This document shows positions 47,606 to 59,376 of a DNA stretch of 64,000 bases, piece after piece. This DNA is from Agrostemma githago. Its lineage: Eukaryota; Streptophyta; Magnoliopsida; Caryophyllales; Caryophyllaceae. How positions within the stretch are numbered: position 1 is the stretch's first letter; every line of letters starts with the position of its first letter. The notes beneath the pieces are model-generated. The model was not told where the DNA came from. It did not search any database and saw nothing but the letters and a program-made list of their open reading frames with translations. The position numbers and the translations under genes were made by a program. The stretch is taken from assembly GCA_958450325.1 (NCBI GenBank), contig OY288241.1, positions 45,025,978 to 45,089,977 on the forward strand. Direction: 5' to 3'.

Positions 47606-48984
47606 GTGGTTTCCAACCGGGTATGGACTACGATTTTCGAGCAAGCATGGGGTTTGATCTAAACTCCACACACTCGGGAGCCGATATGAGTTACTCCTCT
47701 TCGTCCATGAACCAAGGGTATGACATGACGTCCCCCTACCATAATCAAGCTTCTTGGGGTAATCAAGATGGGTATGATCCTCAAGAGTATGGAAATGGCT
47801 ACCAACAAGTGAATGACTATCAATCCTACGATCATGGTGACTATTACTCGAGCTATGATTGTGAACCCACCATGTTCAATCAAGATTCACCTTATGGAAG
47901 CCAATACCCCCAAAACCCACAATATTACCCTCCACCCCAACCACAATATGAACCCAATGACCCACAATACTACCAATCACCCCAACCTTGCTACCAACAA
48001 TATGATGCCCCACCCCTTGGGTATCATCAAGACACCATGTTTAATCAAGATTTTCAAGATTATCATCAAGATTATCAAGATTATCAAGGAGCTTTACAAG
48101 ACCCCAATGATCACCAATTGCCCGACATGGAGGAGATTCAATCGATGCTTCAAATGCAACAAGAAATGGCCATCCAAACGCAAAAGAATAATGAACTCTT
48201 GGCCAAAATCCTTAGGGATAGGGAGGAAACTAAAGCTAGATTGCATGCTTTAACGGCTCAAACCCTAATGCTCTTAACTCAATCCTCACAACTTGATGAG
48301 GGATGTTCATTTGGGGAAGGGGAACAACCCAATGACGAGGCCGTTAATGAATTCCCTATAAGGAGCGAGGCTTGCTTTGAAGAGCCTCAATCGTCTACCC
48401 AAAAAGAGACGAATGAGGAGATGACCCTCGGTGAAGACAACATTGGTGAGGAATTGGAGGAGGATGGTGAGTCGGATGGTTTGGTGGAATTTGTGAGGAT
48501 GTTGGGTGAAATTGTTAGCCTTGAGTTGCCCTTGCGCGATAATGCGACTAAGCATCAAGAGCCCCTAGCTAGTGAACCAAGCAATGACTTGGAGGAGATT
48601 GAAACCGCCGGTAGAAGTTTCGATCCTCTTCTCCAAGATGATATGGGGCCTATTGATGAAGATGGGGAACCACAACTTGAGGAAAGTGTGGGGGTGTGCA
48701 ACGAGGAAGCAAGGCCAAAATCGCTTCTTGTGCCTTGTTTCTTGGAGATGAAGCTTGCTTGTGATTGGAGGCGATGCCTAGGGAGGAAGACGCCGGTGAA
48801 GCTCATAGGATGGATAGACCCCGGATATGACACAAATGATGATTTCGGGTCTTGGAAATCCTACTTCTTGCCTCCACCTTGGAGGCCGTGGAGGTTAGCT
48901 AGGCTCGAGCGCTTCTTGGGCCTACATTATGATGTTGGTAGCGCGTTCGACTTGCTCCTCCATGCCCTTGAGGGCTACGGTTGA
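47602..48984 (+). CDS. Retroelement-encoded 460-residue protein of unknown function
   Basis: The only long intact ORF of the Athila-like element; no stop or frameshift. Residues ~1-175 are low complexity, rich in Q, Y, N, D, P and S, with repeats such as PQYYPPPQPQY and YHQDYQDYQ (prion-like). Residues ~176-235 (EEIQSMLQMQQEMAIQTQK onward) are predicted helical, probably coiled coil. Residues ~236-345 are acidic. The C-terminal ~115 residues (RPKSLLVPCFLEMKL; GWIDPGYDTNDDFGSW; WRPWRLARLERFLGLHYDVG) look folded, with many W and R. The Q-rich tract plus coiled coil recalls the C-terminal part of Athila/Tat Gag, but the capsid domain and CCHC knuckles are absent. I cannot assign a function. An open frame in a recent insertion suggests selection or simply youth. 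The start follows the ATGA overlap with the gag remnant. Confidence 0.7.
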   Translation: MSGFQPGMDYDFRASMGFDLNSTHSGADMSYSSSSMNQGYDMTSPYHNQASWGNQDGYDPQEYGNGYQQVNDYQSYDHGDYYSSYDCEPTMFNQDSPYGSQYPQNPQYYPPPQPQYEPNDPQYYQSPQPCYQQYDAPPLGYHQDTMFNQDFQDYHQDYQDYQGALQDPNDHQLPDMEEIQSMLQMQQEMAIQTQKNNELLAKILRDREETKARLHALTAQTLMLLTQSSQLDEGCSFGEGEQPNDEAVNEFPIRSEACFEEPQSSTQKETNEEMTLGEDNIGEELEEDGESDGLVEFVRMLGEIVSLELPLRDNATKHQEPLASEPSNDLEEIETAGRSFDPLLQDDMGPIDEDGEPQLEESVGVCNEEARPKSLLVPCFLEMKLACDWRRCLGRKTPVKLIGWIDPGYDTNDDFGSWKSYFLPPPWRPWRLARLERFLGLHYDVGSAFDLLLHALEGYG

Positions 48985-49293
48985 AGAAGAGTCCACCATC
49001 CTAGGTTTGACGGAGTTCCTAAAGAACCGTCATGTTGTATATTCCCTCCTCTCTTCTTTAGAGTACTTGTGCTTGTATTTGTGTGTTCTATCTCTTGATT
49101 TTGTTAGTTTTGTCAGATTCTTGTAAGTAATTTGGTATTTTGATGAGCGATGTGAGGGAGTGAATTTTATGTGTACTTTGAGTTTATTGAGATAGGTGAA
49201 GTGAAGGTGACTCCTAGAAAAGAGTGGTTATCGATAGAGCTTGGAATGTGAGTAAGAGAATCGGTTTTTGGGGTCATGGGAGTCATGAAGACC

Positions 49294-49462
49294 CTTCCCG
49301 ACCGGGAAGGGTGTGTCGTCCCGACCGGGATGGGGCCGTCCCGATCGGGATGAGGGTGCCAAAAATCGAGTCCACTGGAGTGTCATCCCGATCGGGAAGG
49401 AGGCTTCCCGACCGGGACGGGTATGTCATCCCGACCGGGACCACCCATCCCGACCGGGATGA
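49294..49462. repeat. GC-rich palindrome array, internal (7 copies)
   Basis: Seven TCCCGA(C/T)CGGGA palindromes within about 170 bp, spaced 16-50 bp. This is the same motif class as in the family LTRs but lies downstream of the ORF. Flanking bases vary (AAGG, TGGG, ACGG) while the symmetric arms are kept. Confidence 0.85.
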
Positions 49463-50232
49463 CCCCCTACTCCTTTTTGGTGCCTCTTCTTCGACATTTG
49501 AGCCCACCCAACCATTGTATACCCCCACCCAACCTCCCTACCTTCCTTGCTCATATCATACCACCCATGTACCTCATTTACATACCTTAACCTCATTTCC
49601 TTCTCACTTTAGACCGATTTTACATCAAATCCCACCCCCTCGCACCATTTCAACCTCTACCATGCGGTTCTATCAAGCTTGAAGCGGGATAGCAATGATG
49701 AAGACAAGCGAGTGCCTATATTGATCTATGAGACGATGGAGCGAGTGAGTTGCTAACCTATTGGTACGGCAACTATCCTTTCTTTCCCGTCTTTTATAGC
49801 TTGTTTTCTTTTGTGTTTATTCCCTTCCCCTTGTACACTTTTGTGTCTTGGTGTCATGGTGGCCTTCGAGGCCTTGGTTTTGGTTGCTCCCGATTCTCGA
49901 TGATGTGACTACATCGAGAGTCATTTTCAAAATCCAAATGTTACAAGTTTTTCACTCTTTCTTTTTGAGGATTTAGTCGGATTTAGGCGGAATCCGGGCT
50001 AGGTGACTTGATTACACCTAGTCCTCCCCTCCCATTTCCTTTTATTTCCTTCTTTTTATTTCTTCCCCCATCCATATCTTTTCTTGTCTCGGCCCATGGT
50101 GACTTGACTACACCCCGGCCGGACACCTTCTACCCTTTTCTCCACTTTTTCTTTTTGATTTCTAGCTTTATTTTCGTAGTTTCTTTTGTGCTCCCATGCA
50201 CTACGGTCGAGCATGAGGACATGGCTCGACTT

Positions 50233-50246
50233 AAGTGTGGGGGAGT
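50233..50246 (+). other. Internal copy of the polypurine tract
   Basis: AAGTGTGGGGGAGT, identical over 14 bases to the 3' polypurine tract at 51977-51990 but 1.74 kb further upstream and not followed by an LTR. May be a second plus-strand priming site or a scar of an older 3' end. Confidence 0.6.
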
Positions 50247-51110
50247 GGTATTCTAGCATAGTTACCTTTATTTTTGTAGTCTTTCGAAAAAAAATCTTTA
50301 AAAAACCCTAAAAATTTGAAAAAATTTCACAAAAATCAAAAAGATTTTTCTTTTGTGTGTTTTCCTCTTGTGTCATTGTGTCGTATATTTGTTTTGTGTG
50401 CGTGTTTTGCCTCCCTTTCCCTTATAGGTTGCTTAGATCGCCGTTAACTTTGGAAGGCTTTCAAGACTCCCGGTAACATCTTATCTCTTTTTCTTCTTTA
50501 CCTCTTGCGGAGTTTGGAGGAGATTTGTGATGATGTGTGCTCGGGAGGAGCTTTGTAAAGTTTGATGGTGGATTTGGAGACTTGTTTGAAGATAGGGGTG
50601 GTGTTTGTGTTGTTCATGTGTTCGTTTTGTTTTGTTTTTGTTTCGTTGCCTTTGCTTCTTTTTCTTTTGTTCATTTTCGTCATGTCTTTGATTTTGTGTT
50701 GTGCTATGTTGTGTGTCATGTGTGAACCGTTTTCGAAAACCCGGTTTAGAGGCTAGTGTGTGAGTGTGTACTTTCCCTTCCTAGTAGTGTAAATCGAGTC
50801 TTGGACTTTAATCTAGTAGAATGACCCTAAAACAATGAGTTCGTTGGTTTCTTACCTTGTGTCCACCTAGCTTACTAGGGATTTACTACGGGATTTGCAT
50901 TTTGACCATTATGACCACCCACCGTGTGAAAAGGCCTTGGTTACCGAGTCTCGTCCCTTAGGTGACCGTGTCTAGGATCGTTTAATTAGTCCAAGTTCTC
51001 CACTTTTTGTGGGTTTGAAGGGAAGGGCCCGTCCCGACTCACCCATTACCCTACCTCCCACACATTTCCACACAATAAGATTGCAATTTGTTGAATTCGT
51101 CTTTCTTTGC

Positions 51111-51310
51111 AATAAGAAATGCCAAAAAGCCAAATCTTGCCAAGAAAGGGCAAAGAAAAGAAAAAGAAAGAAAAAATGAAAGAAAGAAAAGAATGAAGAA
51201 AAAGAAAAGGCACAAAAGCCAAAAAGAAAATAGAAAAGAAGAAAAAGAATGGCATGGCAAAACAAGGCAAAAATGCATAAGAAAAGAGAAAATGCCAAAA
51301 GAAAATCGTC
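51111..51310 (+). repeat. A/G-rich, strand-asymmetric tract
   Basis: About 200 bp made mostly of AAGAAA/GAAAAG words on the plus strand with interspersed GCCAAAA/GGCAAAA. ORFs on both strands (79-132 codons) are products of this composition. Confidence 0.75.
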
Positions 51311-51976
51311 TCACAAAAAGATCTTAACCTCACAAAAACAAGCCTTTTACCGACTATTACCGTGAAGAGCCTACCAAAGGACCGAGTCCCGAGGAAGGAT
51401 GATAGCGGCATTAGTCGGTCTTCCCTCATTTTGCATATTACCACCTTTTTACTTGGACTAGTTAGGCGGTTTCGGACATGGGACGACCCTCTTGGCTCTT
51501 TGCTGAAGGGGGCGGGGTCTCACTTACCTACAGTGTCGACTAACACCGTGGTTCATCCTTTTTCCATTCCGCCGATCGTCCCGTAGTACGTTTTTAGAAA
51601 GTTAGGAGGACCTAGGTAAGTGACCAACGTTTTTGTTGCTTTATCGTCATACTATTAGGGTTTAGTCCACCTCGGTTTGTATTGCTAGCTTGGGAACGTT
51701 GTCACTTGCCTTGAGTCCTAAACCGGTGCTTCTTTCACCGCTTGTTTGAGGGAAGCGGTATTTCTTTTCTTTTGGGTGCAACCTTTTGTGTGTTTGTTTG
51801 TTTATGTGTTTTGTGTCCGGTTGCATCCACAGTTTTGTCGCAAGACCCGACTTGCCTTGCGGAGTGCACTTTTCCTCTAAGTGCACTCGCGTGAGTTGAA
51901 AGGGCGTAGGGTGCGCTAATACCTATTCGGCTAGTATAGTAGTTAGTATGTGCTTACTCGAGGGCGAGTAAGGGTA

Positions 51977-51990
51977 AAGTGTGGGGGAGT
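51977..51990 (+). other. Polypurine tract before the 3' LTR
   Basis: AAGTGTGGGGGAGT directly before TGATAAGTGTGG; plus-strand priming site. Confidence 0.9.
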
Positions 51991-53458
51991 TGATAAGTGT
52001 GGGTTGTAGTGCCTATTTTGTAGTGTTTTGGTCCCATTTTCCTTGTAGAATCGCTCCTTGGGAGCGGTTTAGGGGCTTCTTATGCTTCCTTTAGTTCGTT
52101 TCAGGTTTCCGAGACCGAGTTGGAAGAGTTGGAGCGATTCCGACTCGATACATACACATTTGGGGCCAACGAGATAAAGGAACGACGACTCGATGCTTTG
52201 GAATTGACCCCGAGACCTTGGGACCCAATCCCGAGCCTCCGAGACCCGATCCCGAGTCCCGAGAATCGATGGGAAGTCCATGTGAAGCAAGGAGAGACCA
52301 AAAGGATCATATTGGAGGCCTACAAGACCCATCCCCGACGGGTATGCACCTCATCCCGTCGGGGATGAAGTGCGAATTTAAGGGAGCTACTGCAAGGCCA
52401 TCCCGGTCGGGACCAACCCGTCTCGGTCGGGATGGTGGGTCCGTCCCGGTCGGGATGACCCGTCCCGGTCAGGACCAAGTGCTGTTGCCCGCATTTCACT
52501 TTCTTTCTTCTCCCTTCCATTTGTAACCCTATAAATACCCCTCTTCTTGTAATCTTAGCTTAGGTTAGATACTTCCCACTAAACCCTAGACTACTTTAGG
52601 TTAGATTAGATTAGATTAGTGTAGATTAGTCGGTAATTAGTAGTTAATCTTAGTTTAATCTTGTATTATTGGATCTCTTGAAGAATCCATCCAAGATTGA
52701 CAACCTTGGAGGAATTATTTGGGTTTTCTTCTATACAAGTGTTCATCTTTTCATCCTTCACTAGTTTGGTATAATCTTCTTCTCCTTTTACTCTTAATCC
52801 TTTATTGTTTATCAAGTTTGAATCTTTAGTCATTATTTATTGTTTTGTTCATCATATTTGGTAGTTTCATTATGGATGTTTTGTTGTTTGTATTGAATCA
52901 TCTTGTTAGTGTTAGAATTAGTTTGATGATGTTAGAGTAGTGTTCTTGCTAGGGTTAGTAAGGTGATTAGGGTGTTAATTGGATGATTTAGGGTTTGTTG
53001 GAGATGTTGGTGGAAGATTTGAGGTTTCTTCTTGAGTGATGCATATTACATGTTTGTTGGAATGCTTGAATGACTAAGTAGGTTGGAATGCTTGTTTTCT
53101 TGCTTCCCTTTGTCGTGTGTGTCGCCGGATGGGTTCCATGAGGAACCTCTAGGTCGTGTGTCCTAGATTACTCTACTACCTCCTTCACTCTACTTCCTCC
53201 TTGACCATTCCGTTACCCCTTTGACCCCGACCTAATCCTAGCCCGTTTTCCTTGGTTGTTCTTCTTAGTCATAGTCTAGCTCTCTCCCCTTCTATCATTC
53301 TATAGTTTAGCTCGTTGACTTAGTCTAGTATTTGGGCCGACCTAGTCTAGACGCCTCTCCCGTCCCCGTGGATTCGGCCCGACTTGCCCTATCTACCCTA
53401 GTTAGGATTAGCCGGTTTTATTTGACGGTTGGGATTCCACGACAAATCCCTCCCATCA
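51991..53458 (+). repeat. 3' LTR of Athila-like element (1468 bp)
   Basis: Same length and order of signals as the 5' LTR. TATAAATA is at 52530-52537, AAACCCTAG at 52581-52589 and the palindromes at 52399-52477. Differences from the 5' LTR are mainly C/T and G/A. Ends CCCATCA, followed by target duplication GTTTC. Confidence 0.95.
52530..52537 (+). promoter_or_regulatory. TATA box in 3' LTR
   Basis: TATAAATA, 51 bp before the AAACCCTAG telo-box. A transcript started here would read outward into satellite block C. Confidence 0.6.
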
Positions 53459-56400
53459 GTTTCCGACTATCTCTGGACTGTTCTTTGGGACAAAACTTTG
53501 TCCCGGAACTTTCTTTGAGACAGTTGCCGACTTTCTCTTGACTGTTCTTTCGGACGGATCTTTGTCCCTGGGCTTTCTTTGAGATAGTTTCCGACTATCT
53601 CTGGACTATTCTTTAAGACGGATCTTTGTCTCTGGACATTCTTCGAGACAGTTTCCGACAATCTCTGGACTGTTCTTTGGGATTAGTCTTTGTCCCTGGA
53701 CTTTCTTCGAGACAGTTTCTGACTATCTCTGGACTATTCTTTGGGACGGATCTTTGTCCCTGGACTTTCTTGGAGATAGTTTTCGACTATCTCTGGACTA
53801 TTATTTGGGACGGATCTTTGTCCTTGGACTTTCTTCTATATAGTTGGCGACTATCTCAAGAATATTCTTTGGGATGGATCTTTGTCTCTTGACTTTCTTC
53901 AAGACAGTTTCCGACTATCTCTGTACTATTCTTTAAGACGGATCTTTGTCACTGGACATTCTTCGAGACAGTTTCCGACAATCTCTGGACTGTTCTTTGG
54001 GATGGGTCTTTGTCCCTGGACTTTCTTTGAGACAGTTTTCGACTATCTCTAGACTATTCTTTGGGATGGATCTTTGTCCCTGGACTTTCTTCGAGACAGT
54101 TTCCGACTATCTCTGGACTGTTATTTGGGACGGATCTTTGTCCTTGGACTTTTATCGAGACAAATTTCGACTATCTCTGGACTATTATTTGGGACGGATC
54201 TTTGTCCCTGGACTTTCTTCGTCACAGTTTTCCACTATCTCTAGACTGTTCTTTGGGACGGATCTTTGTCCTTGGGTTTTCTTTGAGATAGTTTCCGACT
54301 ATCTCAGGACTATTATTTGGGACGGATCTTTGTCCCTGGACTTTCTTCGTCACAGTTTTCCACTATCTCTGGACTGTTCTTTGGGACGGATCTTTGTCCC
54401 TGGGCTTTCTTTGAGATAGTTTCCGACTATCTCTGGACTGTTCTTTGGGACAGAACTTTGTCCCGGAACTTTCTTTGAGACAGTTGCCGACTTTCTCTTG
54501 ACTGTTCTTTCGGACGGATCTTTGTCTCTGGACTTTTTTGGAGATAGTTTCCGACTATCTCTGGTCTGTTATTTGGAACGGATCTTTGTCCCTGGACTTT
54601 CTTCTATATAGTTGGCGACTATCTCAGGACTATTCTTTGGGATGGATCTTTGTCCCTGGACCTTCTTCGAGACTATTTCCGACAATCTCTGGACTATTTT
54701 TTGGGACGGATCTTTGTCCCTGGACATTTTTCGAGAAAGTTTCCAAGAATCTCTGGACTGTTCTTTGAGACGGATCTTTGTCCCTGGACTTTCTTGGAGA
54801 TAGTTTCCAACAATCTCTGGACTATTCTTTGGGACGGATATTTGTCACTAGACTTTCTTGGAGATAGTTTCCGACTATCTCTGGACTGTTATTTGGAACG
54901 GATTTTTGTCCCTGGACTTTCTTCAATATAGTTGGCGACTATCTCAGGACTATTCTTTGGGATGGATCTTTGTCCCTGGACTTTCTTCGAGACAGATTCC
55001 GACTATCTCTGTACTATTCTTTAAGACGGATCTTTGTCTCTGGACATTCTTCGAGACAGTTTCCGACAATCTCTGGACTGTTCTTTGGGATTGGTCTTTG
55101 TCCCTGGACTTTCTTCGAGACAGTTTCCTACTATCTCTGGACTATTCTTTGGGACGGATCTTTGTCCCTGGACTTTCTTGGAGATAGTTTTCGACTATCT
55201 CTGGACTATTATTTGGGACGGATCTTTGTCCTTGGACTTTCTTCTATATAGTTGGCGACTATCTCAAGAATATTCTTTGGGATGGATCTTTGTCTCTTGA
55301 CTTTCTTCAAGACAGTTTCCGACTATCTCTGTACTATTCTTTAAGACAGATCTTTGTCACTGGACATTCTTCAAGACAGTTTCCGACAATCTCTGGACTG
55401 TTCTTTGGGATGGGTCTTTGTCCCTGGACTTTCTTTGAGACAGTTTCTGACTATCTCTAGACTATACTTTGGGATGGATCTTTGTCCCTGGACTTTCTTC
55501 GAGACAGTTTCCGACTATCTCTGGACTGTTATTTGGGACGGATCTTTGTCCTTGAACTTTTTTCGAGACAAATTTCGACTATTTCTGGACTATTATTTGG
55601 GACGGATCTTTGTCCCTGGACTTTCTTCATCACAGTTTTCCACTATCTCTGGACTGTTCTTTGGGACGGATCTTTGTCCTTAGGTTTTCTTTGAGATAGT
55701 TTTCGACTATCTCTGGACTGTTCTTTGGGACAGAACTTTGTCCCGGAACTTTCTTTGAGACAGTTGCCGACTTTCTCTTGACTGTTCTTTCGGACGGATC
55801 TTTGTCTCTTGACTTTTTTGGAGATAGTTTCCGACTATCTCTGGTCTGTTATTTGGAACGGATCTTTGTCCCTGGACTTTCTTCTATATAGTTGGCGACT
55901 ATCTCAGGACTATTCTTTGGGATGGATCTTTGTCCTTGGACTTTCTTCGAGACTGTTTCCGATAATCTCTGGACTATTTTTTGGGACGGATCTTTGTCCT
56001 TGGACATTCTTCGAGACAGTTTCCGAGAATCTCTGGACTGTTCTTTGAGACGGATCTTTGTCCCTGGACTTTCTTGGAGATAGTTTCCAACTATCTATGG
56101 ACTATTCTTTGGGACGGATATTTGTCCCTAGACTTTCTTGGAGATAGTTTCCGACTATCTCTGGACTGTTATTTGGAACGGATCTTTGTCCCTGGACTTT
56201 CTTCAATATAGTTGGCGACTATCTGAGGACTATTCTTTGGGATGGATCTTTGTCCCTGGACTTTCTTCGAGATAGTTTCCGACTATCTCTGGACTATTCT
56301 TTAAGACGGATCTTTGTCTCTGGACATTCTTCGAGACAGTTTCCGACAATCTCTGGACTGTTCTTTGGGATTGGTCTTTGTCCCTGGACTTTCTTCGAGA

Positions 56401-59376
56401 CAGTTTCCGACTATCTCTGGACTATTCTTTGGGACGGATCTTTGTCCCTGGACTTTCTTGGAGATAGTTTTCGACTATCTCTGGACTATTATTTGGGACG
56501 GATCTTTGTCCTTGGACTTTCTTCTATATAGTTGGCGACTATCTCAAGAATATTCTTTGGGATGGATCTTTGTCTCTTGACTTTCTTCAAGACAGTTTCC
56601 GACTATCTCTGTACTATTCTTTAAGACAGATCTTTGTCACTGGACATTCTTCAAGACAGTTTCCGACAATCTCTGGACTGTTCTTTGGGATGGGTCTTTG
56701 TCCCTGGACTTTCTTTGAGACAGTTTTTGACTATCTCTAGACTATTCTTTGGGATGGATCTTTGTCCCTGGACTTTCTTCGAGACAGTTTCCGACTATCT
56801 CTGGACTGTTATTTGGGACGGATCTTTGTCCTTGGACTTTTATCGAGACAAATTTCGACTATCTCTGGACTATTGACGGATCTTTGTCCCTGGACTTTCT
56901 TCGTCACAGTTTTCCACTATCTCTGGACTGTTCTTTGGGACGGATCTTTGTCCCTGGACTTTCTTGGAGATAGTTTTCGACTATCTCTAGATTATTATTT
57001 GGGACGGATCTTTGTCCCTGGACTTTCTTCTATATAGTTGGCGACAATCTCAAGACTATTCTTTGGGATGGATCTTTGTCTCTGGACTTTCTTCAAGACA
57101 GTTTCCGACTATCTCTGTACTATTCTTTAAGACAGATCTTTGTCACTGGACATTCTTCGAGACAGTTTCCGACAATCTCTGGACTGTTCTTTGGGATGGG
57201 TCTTTGTCCTTGGACTTTCTTTGAGATAGTTTCCGACTATCTCAGGACTATTCATTGGGATGGATCTTTGTCCCTGGACTTTCTTCGAGACAGTTTCCGA
57301 GAATCTCTGGACTGTTCTTTGGGACGGATATTTGTCCCTGGACTTTTTTGGAGATAGTTTCCAACTATCTCTGGACTATTCTTTGGGACGGATATTTGTC
57401 CCTAGACTTTCTTGGAGATAGTTTCCGACTATCTCTGGACTGTTATTTGGAACGGATCTTTGTCCCTAGACTTTCTTCAATATAGTTGGCGACTATCTCG
57501 GGACTATTCTTTGGGATGGATCTTTGTCCCTGAACTTTCTTCGAGACAGTTTCCGACTATCTCTGTACTATTCTTTAAGACGGATCTTTGTCTCTGGACA
57601 TTCTTCGAGACGGTTTCCGACAATCTCTGGACTGTTCTTTGGGATGGGTCTTTGTCCCTGGACTTTCTTCGAGATAGTTTCCGACTATCTCTGGACTATT
57701 CTTTGGGACGGATCTTTGTCCCTGGACTTTCTTGGAGATAGTTTTTGACTATCTCTGGACTATTATTTGGGACGGATCTTTGTCCCTGGACTTTCTTCTA
57801 TATAGTTTGCGACTATCTCAAGACTATTCTTTGGGATGGATCTTTGTCTCTGGACTTTCTTCAAGACAGTTTCCGACTATCTCTGTACTATTCTTTAAGA
57901 CGGATCTTTGTCACTGGACATTCTTCGAGACAGTTTCCGACAATCTCTGGACTGTTCTTTGGGATGGGTCTTTGTCCCTGGACTTTCTTTGAGACAGTTT
58001 CCGACTATCTCTGGACTATTCTTTGGGATGGATCTTTGTCCCTGGACTTTCTTTAAGACAGTTTCCGACTATCTCTGGACTATTCTTTGGGATGGATCTT
58101 TGTCCCCGGACATTCTTCGATACAGTTTCCGACTATCTCTAGACTGTTATTTGGGACGGATCTTTGTCCTTGGACTTTTATTGAGACAAATTTCGACTAT
58201 CTCTGGACTATTATTTGGGACGGATCTTTGTACCTGGGCCTTCTTTGAGATAGATTCCGACTATCTCTGGACTGTTCTTTGGGACAGATCTTTGTCTTGG
58301 AACTTTCTTTGAGACAGTTGCCGACTTTCTTTTGACTGTTCTTTCGGACGGATCTTTGTCCCTGGACTTTCTTCGAGACAGTTTATGACTATCTCTGGAC
58401 TTTTATTTTGGACGGATCTTTGTCCGTGGCCTTTTATCGAGACAGTTTTTGACTATCTTTGAACTGTTCTTTGGGACAGATCTTTGTCCCTGGACTTTCT
58501 TAGAGATAGTTTCCGACAATCTCTGGACTGTTATTTGGGACGGATCTTTGTCCCTGGACTTTCTTTTTTACAGTTGGAAACCAGCTCTGGAATATTCTTT
58601 GGGACGGATCTTTGTCCCTGAACTTTCTTCGAGACTGTTTCCAACTATCTCTGGACTATTTTTTGGGACGGATCTTTGTCCCTGGACATTCTTCGAGACA
58701 GTTTCCGAGAATCTCTTGACTGTTCTTTAGGACGGATCTTTGTCCCTGGACTTTCTTGGAGATAGTTTCCAACTATCTCTGGACTATTCTTTGGGACGGA
58801 TCATTGTCCCTGGACTTTCTTGGAGATAGTTTTCGACTATCTCTGGACTATTATTCGGGACGGATCTTTGTCCCAGGACTTTCTTCTATATAGTTGGCGA
58901 CTATCTGAAGACTATTCTTTGGGATGGATCTTTGTCTCTGGACTTTCTTCAAGACAGTTTCCGACTATCTCTGTACTATTCTTTAAGACGGATCTTTGTC
59001 ACTGGACATTCTTCGAGACAGTTTCCGACAATCTCTGGACTGTTCTTTGGGATGGGTCATTGTCCCTGGACTTTCTTTGAGACAGTTTCCGATTATCTCT
59101 GGACTATTCTTTGGGATGGATCTTTGTCCCTGGACTTTCTTCGAGACAGTTTTCGACTATCTCTGGACTGTTATTTGGGACGGATCTTTGTCCTTGGACT
59201 TTTATCGAGACAAATTTCGACTATCTCTGGACTATTATTTGGGACGGATCTTTGTCCCTGGACTTTCTTCGTCACAGTTTTCCACTATCTCTGGACTGTT
59301 CTTTGGGACGGATCTTTGTCCCTGGGCTTTCTTTGAGATAGTTTCCGACTATCTCTGGACTGTTCTTTGGGACGGA
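53459..59376 (+). repeat. 64-bp satellite array, block C
   Basis: About 92 monomers, same orientation and classes as block A, starting with the right target duplication GTTTC (53459-53463) and resuming CGACTATCTC. A short monomer (about 10 bases missing) occurs at about 56870-56885 (CTATTGACGGATC). Right edge is the inverted solo LTR at 59377. Confidence 0.96.
54425..56870 (+). repeat. Higher-order repeat, 1280 bp (20 monomers)
   Basis: The monomer series starting at the rare GACAGAACTTTGTCCCGGAAC type (54445) recurs at 55725 with exact 20 x 64 spacing (further markers 54612/55892, 55034/56314, 55354/56634). An upstream partial copy is offset by 1408 bp (53626/55034, 53946/55354), i.e. 22 monomers. 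This HOR differs from those in block A. Confidence 0.83.

Larger units (their letters stand above)
48985..51976 (+). other. Internal non-coding region of Athila-like element
   Basis: About 3 kb between the ORF and the 3' polypurine tract. It holds the seven-copy palindrome array (49294-49462), a polypurine-like copy (50233-50246) and an A/G-rich tract (51111-51310). The longest ORF is about 150 codons (49224-49682) and runs through the palindrome array; it shows no domain. No pol remnant was recognised. Confidence 0.7.
45880..53458 (+). mobile_element. Complete non-autonomous Athila-like LTR retrotransposon
   Basis: 7579 bp with 1468-bp LTRs, a tRNA-Asp primer-binding site with one mismatch, a leader, one long intact ORF, an internal polypurine-like copy, a terminal polypurine tract and a perfect 5-bp target duplication. 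There is no protease, reverse transcriptase, RNase H or integrase coding, so it must use the machinery of an autonomous relative. The LTRs differ at about 20 sites (roughly 98.6% identity, mostly transitions, no indels seen), implying a fairly recent insertion. Leader and LTR are homologous to the gag-bearing element at 32147. Confidence 0.93.

Noticed and set aside
49224..49682. 152-codon ORF downstream of the 460-codon ORF
   Set aside because: It covers the seven palindromes and a low-complexity C-rich stretch; likely compositional.
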